A model generated the notes under the pieces. The model had not been told where the DNA came from, made no database searches, and saw only the letters and a list, made by a program, of their open reading frames with translations. This document shows positions 1-7,022 of a stretch of DNA of 64,000 bases, piece after piece; position 1 is the stretch's first letter, and each line of letters opens with the position of its first letter. The position numbers and the translations under genes were made by a program. Source of the DNA: Arcicella gelida. Its GTDB lineage: Bacteria; Bacteroidota; Bacteroidia; Cytophagales; Spirosomataceae. Where the stretch lies: assembly GCF_034931025.1 (NCBI RefSeq), contig NZ_JAYGIL010000006.1, positions 62,001-126,000 of the forward strand, in the 5' to 3' direction.

Positions 1-158
1 TGTTTTTCTTGGTATTTCAATCTTTCTGTAAGCTCTTTTATTCGCTCTTCGAGCAAAGAAATGTTTCCAAGCATAGTATCAACCAAAATCTCATATACGC
101 CAATTTTCTTGTATAATGTATTCAATATTAGTTCGTTAGTGTTATCGTCAATATTCAT
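1..158 (-). CDS. Small coiled-coil protein, 3' part outside window
   Basis: The ATG complement lies at 156-158 and an open frame runs to base 1 and out of the window, giving at least 52 codons. The visible residues start MNIDDNTNELILNTLYKK and later contain the charged heptad-like stretch LLEERIKELTERLKYQ, a short coiled coil. The start is only 4 bases after the integrase stop codon on the same strand, so it is probably the next gene of the integrase operon. I recognise no family; a small accessory protein of the mobile element is the likely setting. Function unknown. Confidence 0.6.
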   Translation of the reverse strand, partial: MNIDDNTNELILNTLYKKIGVYEILVDTMLGNISLLEERIKELTERLKYQEK

Positions 159-162
159 CTTC

Positions 163-1461
163 TTAATCGTTTTTGAATTTGTTTTTAAATGAATCTATTA
201 TTGGTTTGGCTTCTATTTTGCCGTAATGGTTTAATGTGGTACTTAGCGACGAATGACCTAAAACACGTTGTACTATTGTCGCTTGTATTCCTTCACTCAT
301 CAGGAGCGTAGCACAGGTTTTGCGTGCTAAATGAAAGTTTGGCTTTATTGAAAGTTCCGCTATCTCTGCAAGCTCTTTTAATGTCCTGTTTACGGCTTGA
401 TTAGTGGGTACAGTAAAAAGCTTTTCTTGATTATCTCCAGTACCGTACTTTTCAATTATTTCAAGCGGTTTACGTAGTAGTGGAATGATGGCTATAACAT
501 CCGTTTTAAGACGTGGTATTTCAAGATATTTAAAGCCGTCATCATCTGTTTTTATATGGCTGGATGATACGTTTACCAAATCCATGTAGCTCAAACCAGT
601 ATAGCAGGAAAACAAAAAAAAGTCCCTTACTCTATCGTAAAGACTGCCTTTGCTTAACTTCAATTCCTCTAACCTCTTTACTTCTTTTTGAGTTAGGTAC
701 ATGATTTTGACTTTGTCGTATCTTGGACTAAAACCCATAAAAGGATTCCTAAGAACCCATTCATTAGCAATTGCAAAGTCGTAAACTCGTTTAAGCCATT
801 GTACGTGCATAGTTGCGTAATTGTGCTGTGATTGCCTTTGAGACTTCATATATTTGATAATCTCTAACTCATGAGCTGGTTTTATTTCAGCAAGTGCAAT
901 GCCTTCACGCCCAAAAAATGACTTTGCCCATTGCTTTAAATGATTGCCATATCTTTTGTTTTTAGCCTTCGTTATCTTTGAAAAGTCGTTACCCTTATCA
1001 AAATAGTAGGCTTGCAAATACCTGTCAATGGCATCAAGTAATTTTGGTGCTTCGGCAACAACCGACGCACCAAACATACAAATCGCAATACGCTGTAAGT
1101 CAATACCTTCACCCCTATCTTTAAGCCTTACAAAAGCATTATGCAGGTTGTTTTCATAGGATTTTAGAAGGGAATTGATTTCTGGATTGCCCTTTACTTG
1201 ACCATTCTTAAATTCACCTCTATTACACTTTATCCCGGTGAATTTATCAAAGGTCTTACCATCATAAGAAAGCCTAGCGTTTATTGATACACTAGAGGCG
1301 TTTTCTCTTTCTCTGAACGTTACGGTAAACGTTGAGGTACGTTTCTTTACTTTGTTGCTTGAAACTGCTAACTTTGCTTTGTTCATTTGCTTTACAAGAT
1401 TAATTGAACCATTACGCCCCGAATCTATTCCTAGTAGATACGGGGCTTTTTTATGGCTCAT
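163..1461 (-). CDS. Tyrosine recombinase / site-specific integrase
   Basis: A 432-residue phage-type integrase of the kind found in Bacteroidota integrative elements. It should cut and rejoin DNA at attachment sites through a tyrosine phosphodiester. The N-terminal third fits an arm-binding/SAM-like region, and the C-terminal third holds the catalytic set: an Arg in the FSCYTGLSYMDL region context, then HLARKT (His-x-x-Arg), LGHSS (second His) and the nucleophile in LNHYGKI. All catalytic boxes look intact. The start overlaps the stop of the upstream 76-residue gene by 4 bases (ATGA), so the two are translationally coupled and likely share the promoter at 1716-1746. It marks the border region of a mobile element whose other end lies left of the window. 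Confidence 0.93.
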   Translation of the reverse strand: MSHKKAPYLLGIDSGRNGSINLVKQMNKAKLAVSSNKVKKRTSTFTVTFRERENASSVSINARLSYDGKTFDKFTGIKCNRGEFKNGQVKGNPEINSLLKSYENNLHNAFVRLKDRGEGIDLQRIAICMFGASVVAEAPKLLDAIDRYLQAYYFDKGNDFSKITKAKNKRYGNHLKQWAKSFFGREGIALAEIKPAHELEIIKYMKSQRQSQHNYATMHVQWLKRVYDFAIANEWVLRNPFMGFSPRYDKVKIMYLTQKEVKRLEELKLSKGSLYDRVRDFFLFSCYTGLSYMDLVNVSSSHIKTDDDGFKYLEIPRLKTDVIAIIPLLRKPLEIIEKYGTGDNQEKLFTVPTNQAVNRTLKELAEIAELSIKPNFHLARKTCATLLMSEGIQATIVQRVLGHSSLSTTLNHYGKIEAKPIIDSFKNKFKND

Positions 1462-1688
1462 TGGTTAAAAAATTCATTTGCTGTTACTCCGAAAAACTTT
1501 GACAATACAGAAATCTCATTGGATGTTAAGGGTGTTTTTGCATCACCAGAAAGTAACATTCCCAATCTTTTACGGTTAATCCCTAATCTTTCGTAGGTCG
1601 TTTTATTAGGCTTAAATGTAAAACCTAATTTTTTCTCATAGCTCTGCACTATTGGCAAAAGCCGTGTTTCTCTAAAACTTTTATTCAT
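1458..1688 (-). CDS. Small HTH-like (XRE-type) protein upstream of integrase
   Basis: A 76-residue protein with a helix-turn-helix look in its second half: TTYERLGINRKRLGMLLSG followed by LTSNEISVLSKFFGV, which resembles the recognition-helix and scaffold pattern of XRE/Cro proteins or an excisionase-like DNA-binding protein. It is the first gene of the leftward integrase operon, overlaps the integrase start by 4 bases, and sits behind a well-formed Bacteroidota promoter. By position it could be the recombination directionality factor or an operon autoregulator; neither role is shown by sequence alone. The alternative is a plain Cro-like repressor. Confidence 0.75.
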   Translation of the reverse strand: MNKSFRETRLLPIVQSYEKKLGFTFKPNKTTYERLGINRKRLGMLLSGDAKTPLTSNEISVLSKFFGVTANEFFNQ

Positions 1689-1715
1689 AATTATACCTTT
1701 TAAGAATTATTATCA

Positions 1716-1746
1716 CAAATATAACTATTGAATAATATTATCCAAA
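1716..1746 (-). promoter_or_regulatory. Bacteroidota promoter for integrase operon
   Basis: On the minus strand TTTG (complement of 1743-1746) is followed by 19 bases and then TATATTTG (complement of 1716-1723). This matches the -33 TTTG / -7 TAnnTTTG consensus exactly in sequence and spacing. The start codon of the 76-residue gene lies about 27 bases downstream. Confidence 0.75.
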
Positions 1747-1796
1747 CCTATAAAGCATAATTATTTACTTTATAGGAGTACTTTATTCTTACAAAG

Positions 1797-1804
1797 TATA
1801 TTTG
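1797..1804 (+). promoter_or_regulatory. -7 element for the divergent XRE regulator
   Basis: TATATTTG fits TAnnTTTG and lies 12 bases before the ATG of the XRE gene, so the 5' leader is very short. No good -33 TTTG stands at the expected spacing. The roughly 130-base gap shared with the integrase promoter is the natural place for mutual repression. Confidence 0.5.
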
Positions 1805-1816
1805 TAAATTGCATAC

Positions 1817-2203
1817 ATGGAAAAGCATTTTTTACTTAACATTAAGAGAATAAGGACAGAGAAAGGTATTAGCCAACAGGAAATGGCTGATAAGCTTGGA
1901 TTTGCTCAAAACAATTACAGCAAAATAGAAAGGGGTATTGTTGAGTTAACCGTAAATAGATTATATGAAATTGCAGAAATTTTAAATGTATCAATATTTG
2001 AAATACTTATAGAAGAAAAAGCATTTAAGGGGCAATCTAATTTGGATACTGAGACACAACAACTTAAAGAAAAATATAATTATTTAGAAAGCAAATTAGA
2101 AAATTTTACTCTGATAATGGATGAATTAAAAGAAAGATTAAACACCTTTAAAAAAGTTGATTCTGATAAAAAAGGAACTACCGACTCCCAGATAAACCAA
2201 TAG
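1817..2203 (+). CDS. XRE-family transcriptional regulator with coiled coil
   Basis: 128 residues. Positions about 5-65 form a canonical XRE helix-turn-helix: NIKRIRTEKGISQQEMAD, then KLGFAQNNYSKIERGIVEL, then VNRLYEIAEILNVS. After it comes LDTETQQLKEKYNYLESKL, a coiled coil that probably dimerises the protein. It is divergent from the integrase operon with promoters back to back, the usual layout for an element's maintenance repressor. No peptidase or ligand domain is present, so an SOS-type self-cleaving repressor is excluded. A second protein with the same HTH-plus-coiled-coil layout is encoded at 42487-42939. Confidence 0.88.
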   Translation: MEKHFLLNIKRIRTEKGISQQEMADKLGFAQNNYSKIERGIVELTVNRLYEIAEILNVSIFEILIEEKAFKGQSNLDTETQQLKEKYNYLESKLENFTLIMDELKERLNTFKKVDSDKKGTTDSQINQ

Positions 2204-2247
2204 GTACACGGCAAAAAGAAAAGATAAAACCGAAGGGTAAAAGCACA

Positions 2248-2281
2248 AAAAACCCGCTCTACAACCGTGGAGCGGGTTTTT
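2248..2281. terminator. Bidirectional rho-independent terminator
   Basis: The arms AAAAACCCGCTC and GAGCGGGTTTTT close a short loop and are followed by T runs in both directions. It serves the XRE gene from the left and the 200-residue gene from the right. Confidence 0.85.
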
Positions 2282-2322
2282 AAATAGTCTTTTTGTTCAC
2301 AAATATTTCATTTTTGGCTTCT

Positions 2323-2925
2323 TTATATTCGTCTTGTAACCTCAACAGGTCTATACTCTGGATTTTGGCTAAAGAAAATCATTTTAATACCTATAACTAC
2401 AACTAAAATAACTACCCATGTTAAGGGCTTAGAAAAATCAATACCTAAAAAAGCGGAGTTAGTTTGTCCGTTAGAGTTGTTACCGTTATTTGAACGATAA
2501 CCAGTGCCAACGTAAGTTTTATCAAATACTCCCTGTTCGTTGGCTTTTGCAAGTGCTTCTTTATCCAAGTTTTCGTAAGAGATTGGTAATGTTGGATTAA
2601 TCAAAACCTTTGCTTTTGTTGCCAATTCCACAAACTGAGAACCATACAATAAAACTTGATTCAAGAACCCGCCTACAGCTGTATCCCCGAACTCTTTAGC
2701 TTTTGCCTTCGCATTGTTGATATTATTTACAGTTAGCTTGTCTAATGTTTGACTGTAAACAGTAGGTGACAAAAGCCCTGTAAAGTAAGTATCATTTTGA
2801 AAACCAGAAGGAACGGTAAAAGTTGAACCTCCTAATGTTTTAGGCAACCAAGTGTTACCCAAACCTTTAACCCAATTGCCCGAATTATCAGGAGGGTTTA
2901 AACCAAAATGTATTACATCTGCCAT
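2323..2925 (-). CDS. Orphan protein with C-terminal membrane anchor
   Basis: 200 residues of no family I recognise. There is no signal peptide. Residues 1-60 are Gly/Asn/Pro-rich (for example SGNWVKGLGNTWLPKTLGG) and may be extended or beta. A Gly/Asn-rich linker (RSNNGNNSNGQT) precedes a single hydrophobic helix near residues 168-187 (PLTWVVILVVVIGIKMIFF) and a short basic tail ending VTRRI. A soluble domain, glycine-rich linker and tail anchor suggest a protein seated in a membrane from the cytoplasm, or a virion protein of an internal-membrane phage; both are guesses. It lies alone, convergent with the XRE gene, inside the element. Confidence 0.7.
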   Translation of the reverse strand: MADVIHFGLNPPDNSGNWVKGLGNTWLPKTLGGSTFTVPSGFQNDTYFTGLLSPTVYSQTLDKLTVNNINNAKAKAKEFGDTAVGGFLNQVLLYGSQFVELATKAKVLINPTLPISYENLDKEALAKANEQGVFDKTYVGTGYRSNNGNNSNGQTNSAFLGIDFSKPLTWVVILVVVIGIKMIFFSQNPEYRPVEVTRRI

Positions 2926-3017
2926 AAAATAAAATATGTTTAAGTTAAAATAAATTGATAGTGTTTAGATAGTTATCAATTCATTTCTAAGCTTAAAATC
3001 TTATCACAAATAGAAAA

Positions 3018-3052
3018 CAATCAAAAACAATCAAATTTAATCAAAAACAATC
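3018..3052. repeat. Helically phased A-tract array
   Basis: Four units begin at 3018, 3028, 3038 and 3048, each reading C/T-AATC; the first three carry on with A-tracts and the last with T5. The 10-base period puts the A-tracts on one helix face, which predicts static DNA curvature. Confidence 0.65.
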
Positions 3053-3179
3053 TTTTTAGGAAATTAATATGACTTAACTTACCTCCTGAAAGAAAGATAA
3101 ATTTCGACTGGCAGTGCCAAAGAAAACTTTGATACTTCAGAACATAAAAAATACTGTCAAATCAAATTATGTATCTAAA

Positions 3180-3206
3180 TCAGGTACAAAAAAAATGAGT
3201 ACCTGA
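3180..3206. repeat. Inverted repeat TCAGGTAC / GTACCTGA
   Basis: Perfect 8-base arms (3180-3187 and 3199-3206) around an 11-base spacer. There is no following T run, so this is more like a protein-binding or recombination site than a terminator. The GGTAC core recurs at 3331, 3343, 3494 and, inverted, at 3521. Confidence 0.6.
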
Positions 3207-3443
3207 GAAACTAATAAAATAAGTAAAAATGGGTTATTCAAGATAATTAAGGCACATTTTCAAGATAATTAATGGGCCAGGTATATTTTAAATTATTAGT
3301 CTATTTTTGAAATGGATTTTCACTATATCGGGTACTAAATCGGGTACTCATTTGAGGTCAGTTTTTTTAATGGCTTAATTATCAACATGATTAACTAATA
3401 AAAAGAGAGTACATTCAACCCCGATAGAAGGCTCTAACATTAC

Positions 3444-3480
3444 AAAAACCCTTCATACATGGCGTATGAAGGGTTTTTTG
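3444..3480. terminator. Strong terminator hairpin
   Basis: The arms AAAAACCCTTCATAC and GTATGAAGGGTTTTTT close on a 4-5 base loop and end in T6. No gene directly precedes it on the plus strand, so it may insulate nadE-side transcription from the element or belong to a lost gene. Confidence 0.8.
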
Positions 3481-3567
3481 CTTTTATAATTTAGGTACAA
3501 ATTAGATTCTCTTAATTTTTGTACCCAAATCTCACCTTCCCTTTTTTCGTTATGGTTCAAAATAATG

Positions 3568-3575
3568 TATTTTTG
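3568..3575 (+). promoter_or_regulatory. -7 element fixing the downstream start codon
   Basis: TATTTTTG matches TAnnTTTG and overlaps the first possible ATG (3565). Transcription should therefore begin near 3581, which leaves 3595 as the only usable start for the lipoprotein. Confidence 0.55.
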
Positions 3576-3594
3576 TCTGGCAAACTCAACGCTG

Positions 3595-3897
3595 ATGAAA
3601 TATAATCCTTTTTACTACTTTTTCCTTTTCTTAATTCTCTGTTTTACTTTATCGGGATGTCTTTGGGCGAAGCGTTGTCCTGAGAAAAATTGTAGGGTTT
3701 CTGCCGAACACAAACATGAGGGTGGAACTTTTAGACCAAGAGCTGCATTCTCTTGGACAACTACCAAGAAACATTGGCCGTGGAATCCTGTAAAAGGAAA
3801 TAAGAAATTCAATGGTAAAAAAGATAAAAAATCAGGAAAAACTAAATTCAAATATACACTTCCTGGCGAAAGAGTAAATTTCGATAAAAAGAACTAG
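3595..3897 (+). CDS. Small basic lipoprotein
   Basis: About 100 residues from the ATG at 3595. An N-terminal hydrophobic run (YYFFLFLILCFTLSGC) ends in a lipobox with Cys near residue 19, so it is a lipoprotein of the cell envelope. The mature part is short and very basic, with RCPEKNC and AEHKHEGG (a possible CxxxxxC/His cluster) and a Lys-rich C-terminus. Such small lipoproteins sit next to nadE/coaX in Cytophagales; no function is known to me. The longer reading from 3565 is rejected because its start lies inside the promoter. It probably leads the operon with nadE, 24 bases downstream. Confidence 0.75.
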   Translation: MKYNPFYYFFLFLILCFTLSGCLWAKRCPEKNCRVSAEHKHEGGTFRPRAAFSWTTTKKHWPWNPVKGNKKFNGKKDKKSGKTKFKYTLPGERVNFDKKN

Positions 3898-3921
3898 CCT
3901 TAGCTATTCAAATACAAAAAT

Positions 3922-5934
3922 ATGAATCTAATTAAAGTGTCCGCTGGAGTGGTTAACCAAACACCTCTGGCATGGGAAAGTAATAAAAACAATATCATTA
4001 GCTGTATTGAGGAAGCAAAAAAGCAAGACATCAGCATTTTGTGTTTACCCGAACTTTGCATTACTGGTTATGGTTGCGAAGATATGTTTTACGCACAAGG
4101 TACTTGCGACAGTGCTTTAGATGTTTTAGAGGATATTGTTCTACATACGTCAAGCATTGCGGTTTGTGTAGGTTTGCCCATTCGCATCAATAATCATATT
4201 TATAACGCTGCTTGTTTAATTGTTAATAAACAAATCAGAGGCTTCGCTTGCAAGAAAACCTTGGCGAACAATGGTATTCATTATGAAACTCGTTGGTTTC
4301 AACATTGGCCAGTGGGGGAAAAAACTGAATTAAGAATCGGTGAATTTACTTATCCTGTTGGAGATTTAATTTTTGAGGTAGGTGGCGTAAAAATTGGTTT
4401 TGAAATTTGTGAAGATGCTTGGGTGGCGAATCGTCCCGGAAGAGAACTTTATTTAAAAGGTTGTGATATTATTCTCAATCCGACGGCTTCACATTTTGCT
4501 TTCTTTAAAACGCAAACTCGTGAATGCCTCGTTCAAGATGGTTCTCGTGCTTTTGGAGTTGCCTATATTTATGCGAATTTGCTCGGAAATGAAGCTGGAA
4601 GAGCCATCTTTGATGGAGATGCCATGATTGCCCAAGCGGGCGAAATGCTCGTTTCAGGTACAAGGTTTTCATACAAAGATTATTACTTGACTTCGGCTGT
4701 GATTGATTTAGATAAAATTCGTTTAGAACAAAGTCAAAATCTTTTCCAATTCAAAGCAAGTAATGCCGTTCAAGTACTTTTTGATTATCCAGAGATTACT
4801 CCTTTCAAAAATCATTATGCTTTAGAACATTGGGAAGCAAATGGCTTTCAGAAAGAAGAAGAATTTGCAAGAGCTATTGCTTTAGCTCTATTCGATTATT
4901 TAAGAAAATCACGTTCAAATGGCTGGGTAATTTCACTTTCTGGTGGTGCTGATTCTTCTGCTATTACTGCTCTTTGTTACTTGGCTATCGAAATGGCTGT
5001 TACAGAATTGGGACTGGATGGTTTCAAACAGAAGTTAAAATACATCAAGGCGATTCAAAACTGTAATTCTGTAGCAGAATTATCTGCCGCTTTGATTACT
5101 AATATTTATCAAGGAACACAAAATAGTTCATCAGATACTCGTCATTCTGCTACTTCATTGGCAAAAGATTTGAACACTACTTTTTATGATATTGACATCA
5201 ATGGTTTAGTGGAAACTTACAAAGGGCTAATTCAAGGTGCTATTGGAAGAGATTTATCTTGGCAGACTGACGACCTTGCATTACAAAATATTCAAGCGAG
5301 GGTTCGTAGCCCAAGTGCTTGGTTGTTGGCAAATATCAACAATGCTTTACTTTTATCTACTTCAAACCGCTCTGAAGCATCGGTTGGTTATGCTACGATG
5401 GATGGCGATACTTCTGGTTCAATTTCGCCGATTGCGGGTATCGACAAGCATTGGTTACGTCATTGGTTGCGTTGGCTGGAAAACACTGGTTTAGGTGGAA
5501 CACACAAAATAAAAGGCTTGAATGCCATGAATAATTTGCAACCAACTGCCGAATTGCGTCCATTAGAAGCCAAACAGATTGATGAAGAAGATTTAATGCC
5601 TTATGATTTATTAAATGCCATTGAAACCTCTGCCATTCGTGATAAAAAATCGCCTACAGATTGTTTAAAAATCATGGAAATGGAATTTGAAGGCGTTTAT
5701 CCTCGTGAAAAATTAGTTACTTCTATCGAAAGATTTTTTAAACTTTTTGCTAGAAATCAATGGAAACGTGAACGCTATGCACCAAGTTTCCATGTGGACG
5801 ACCGCAACCTTGATCCAAGGAGTTGGTTAAGATTCCCAATTCTTTCTGGCGGTTTTGAAAAAGAGATTGATGAAATGTTAGAGTATGCCAATAATTCAGG
5901 AAAAGGAAAAAGAAGAGGCAAAATTGGCTTTTAA
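3922..5934 (+). CDS. nadE: Glutamine-dependent NAD+ synthetase
   Basis: 670 residues, the usual length for the two-domain enzyme that turns nicotinate adenine dinucleotide into NAD+ with ATP and glutamine-derived ammonia. The N-terminal nitrilase-fold glutaminase shows the catalytic triad: Glu44 in LPELCITGYG, Lys at 111-112 in ACKKTL and Cys163 in FEICEDAW. The C-terminal synthetase begins near residue 315 and has the ATP pyrophosphatase P-loop SLSGGADSS (about 338-346) and the later STSNRSEASVGY motif. All key residues are present. It is followed after 18 bases by coaX, so two cofactor genes form one transcription unit. Confidence 0.97.
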   Translation: MNLIKVSAGVVNQTPLAWESNKNNIISCIEEAKKQDISILCLPELCITGYGCEDMFYAQGTCDSALDVLEDIVLHTSSIAVCVGLPIRINNHIYNAACLIVNKQIRGFACKKTLANNGIHYETRWFQHWPVGEKTELRIGEFTYPVGDLIFEVGGVKIGFEICEDAWVANRPGRELYLKGCDIILNPTASHFAFFKTQTRECLVQDGSRAFGVAYIYANLLGNEAGRAIFDGDAMIAQAGEMLVSGTRFSYKDYYLTSAVIDLDKIRLEQSQNLFQFKASNAVQVLFDYPEITPFKNHYALEHWEANGFQKEEEFARAIALALFDYLRKSRSNGWVISLSGGADSSAITALCYLAIEMAVTELGLDGFKQKLKYIKAIQNCNSVAELSAALITNIYQGTQNSSSDTRHSATSLAKDLNTTFYDIDINGLVETYKGLIQGAIGRDLSWQTDDLALQNIQARVRSPSAWLLANINNALLLSTSNRSEASVGYATMDGDTSGSISPIAGIDKHWLRHWLRWLENTGLGGTHKIKGLNAMNNLQPTAELRPLEAKQIDEEDLMPYDLLNAIETSAIRDKKSPTDCLKIMEMEFEGVYPREKLVTSIERFFKLFARNQWKRERYAPSFHVDDRNLDPRSWLRFPILSGGFEKEIDEMLEYANNSGKGKRRGKIGF

Positions 5935-5952
5935 TATTATAAACTAGAAAGT

Positions 5953-6717
5953 ATGCTTTTAGCCATAGACATTGGTAATACCGACGTAGTTTTCGGGATT
6001 CATAATCAGCAGGAATGGATTCATCAATTCAGAATTCCTTCTGATTCTTCTCGTCGTTCTTCTGATTTTGAAGCAAAACTTCGCTTATTTTTCTTGGAAA
6101 ACAACCTAAAAATCAGAGAAATCAATCGCTCGATTATTAGTTGCGTTGTGCCAGATTTAAAACATGTTTTGAAAGAAACAGTTCAAGAAATGCTTGGTCT
6201 CGACCCAATTATTATTGGTCCAGAAATCTATGAGCAATTAAAAATGGAAATTTTAAGTCCTTATGAAATCGGTACAGATTTGGTTTGCAATGCTACTTAT
6301 TCATATTATACCTATAAGAAAACGTGTTTAATCGTAGATTTTGGTACAGCTTTAACTTTCACTGTTGTTACTGGCGAAGGTAAAATTTTAGGTGTTTCCA
6401 TTGCTCCAGGTTTAAAAACGGCTGTAAAATCGCTCTTTTCAAACACTGCACAATTACCAGAAGTACCTTTAGTAATGCCAGAATCTGCCATTGGCAAAAA
6501 CACAGTTCATGCTATCCAAGCAGGCATTCTTTGGGGTTATGTAGGAATGGTTCGTGAAATGATTATGCAAATCAAGAAAGAAGTTGGGCAAGATTGTCTC
6601 GTTTTAGCTACTGGTGGACTATCGTCTATTCTAACGCCACTTCGTGATGAATTTGATGAAGTAGATAAATTACTAACCTTAAATGGACTAAAAATCATTT
6701 CTGAAATTGTAAAATAA
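5953..6717 (+). CDS. coaX: Type III pantothenate kinase
   Basis: 254 residues. It phosphorylates pantothenate, the first step of coenzyme A synthesis, in the cytoplasm. The ASKHA-fold phosphate-1 motif is at the N-terminus (LLAIDIGNTDVVFG), the pantothenate-pocket GTDLVCNA is near residue 98, and the phosphate-2 motif is VDFGTALTFTVV near residue 124, followed by the conserved ISPG-type segment (here IAPGL) and LATGGLS. The type III enzyme lacks feedback inhibition by CoA. It is co-transcribed with nadE and followed by a clear terminator. Confidence 0.96.
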   Translation: MLLAIDIGNTDVVFGIHNQQEWIHQFRIPSDSSRRSSDFEAKLRLFFLENNLKIREINRSIISCVVPDLKHVLKETVQEMLGLDPIIIGPEIYEQLKMEILSPYEIGTDLVCNATYSYYTYKKTCLIVDFGTALTFTVVTGEGKILGVSIAPGLKTAVKSLFSNTAQLPEVPLVMPESAIGKNTVHAIQAGILWGYVGMVREMIMQIKKEVGQDCLVLATGGLSSILTPLRDEFDEVDKLLTLNGLKIISEIVK

Positions 6718-6734
6718 AGTAAAATTTCATCCTC

Positions 6735-6775
6735 AATAGGCGGTTTAGTTGATATACTGAACCGCCTATTTTTTT
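6735..6775 (+). terminator. Terminator of the nadE-coaX unit
   Basis: AATAGGCGGTT pairs with AACCGCCTATT around a 14-base loop and is followed by T7, 17 bases after the coaX stop. Confidence 0.88.
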
Positions 6776-7022
6776 GTCTTAAAATCTTTTTTAGTTTTTT
6801 TTAAAATTATCTGCAACCTTTTTCTGCATGGCTGCATCTTAGCTACAAATCATTCCCCTTAACGTTTCAATTTTTCATTGACGGTAAATAACAAACCATT
6901 TATCCTTTAGGGAAGCCGATTAAGTAGTTTGCATAACAAGGTAGTTGGCATAATATTAATTTTGAATCAGTAATCATCCAGATGTTTAACCAATAAATCT
7001 AAAAACCTAAAATTCACTCATC

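Larger units (their letters stand above)
2926..3564. other. Gene-free repeat-rich stretch at the element border
   Basis: No convincing gene in about 640 bases. It holds four CAATCAAA-like units at exact 10-base spacing (3018-3052), an inverted repeat of TCAGGTAC (3180-3206), two copies of TTCAAGATAATTAA (3237-3250 and 3259-3272), two copies of ATCGGGTACT (3327-3336 and 3339-3348), a terminator (3444-3480) and an imperfect GGTACAAA inverted repeat (3494-3525). This density fits an origin, attachment or arm-site region; which of these cannot be told here. Confidence 0.55.
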
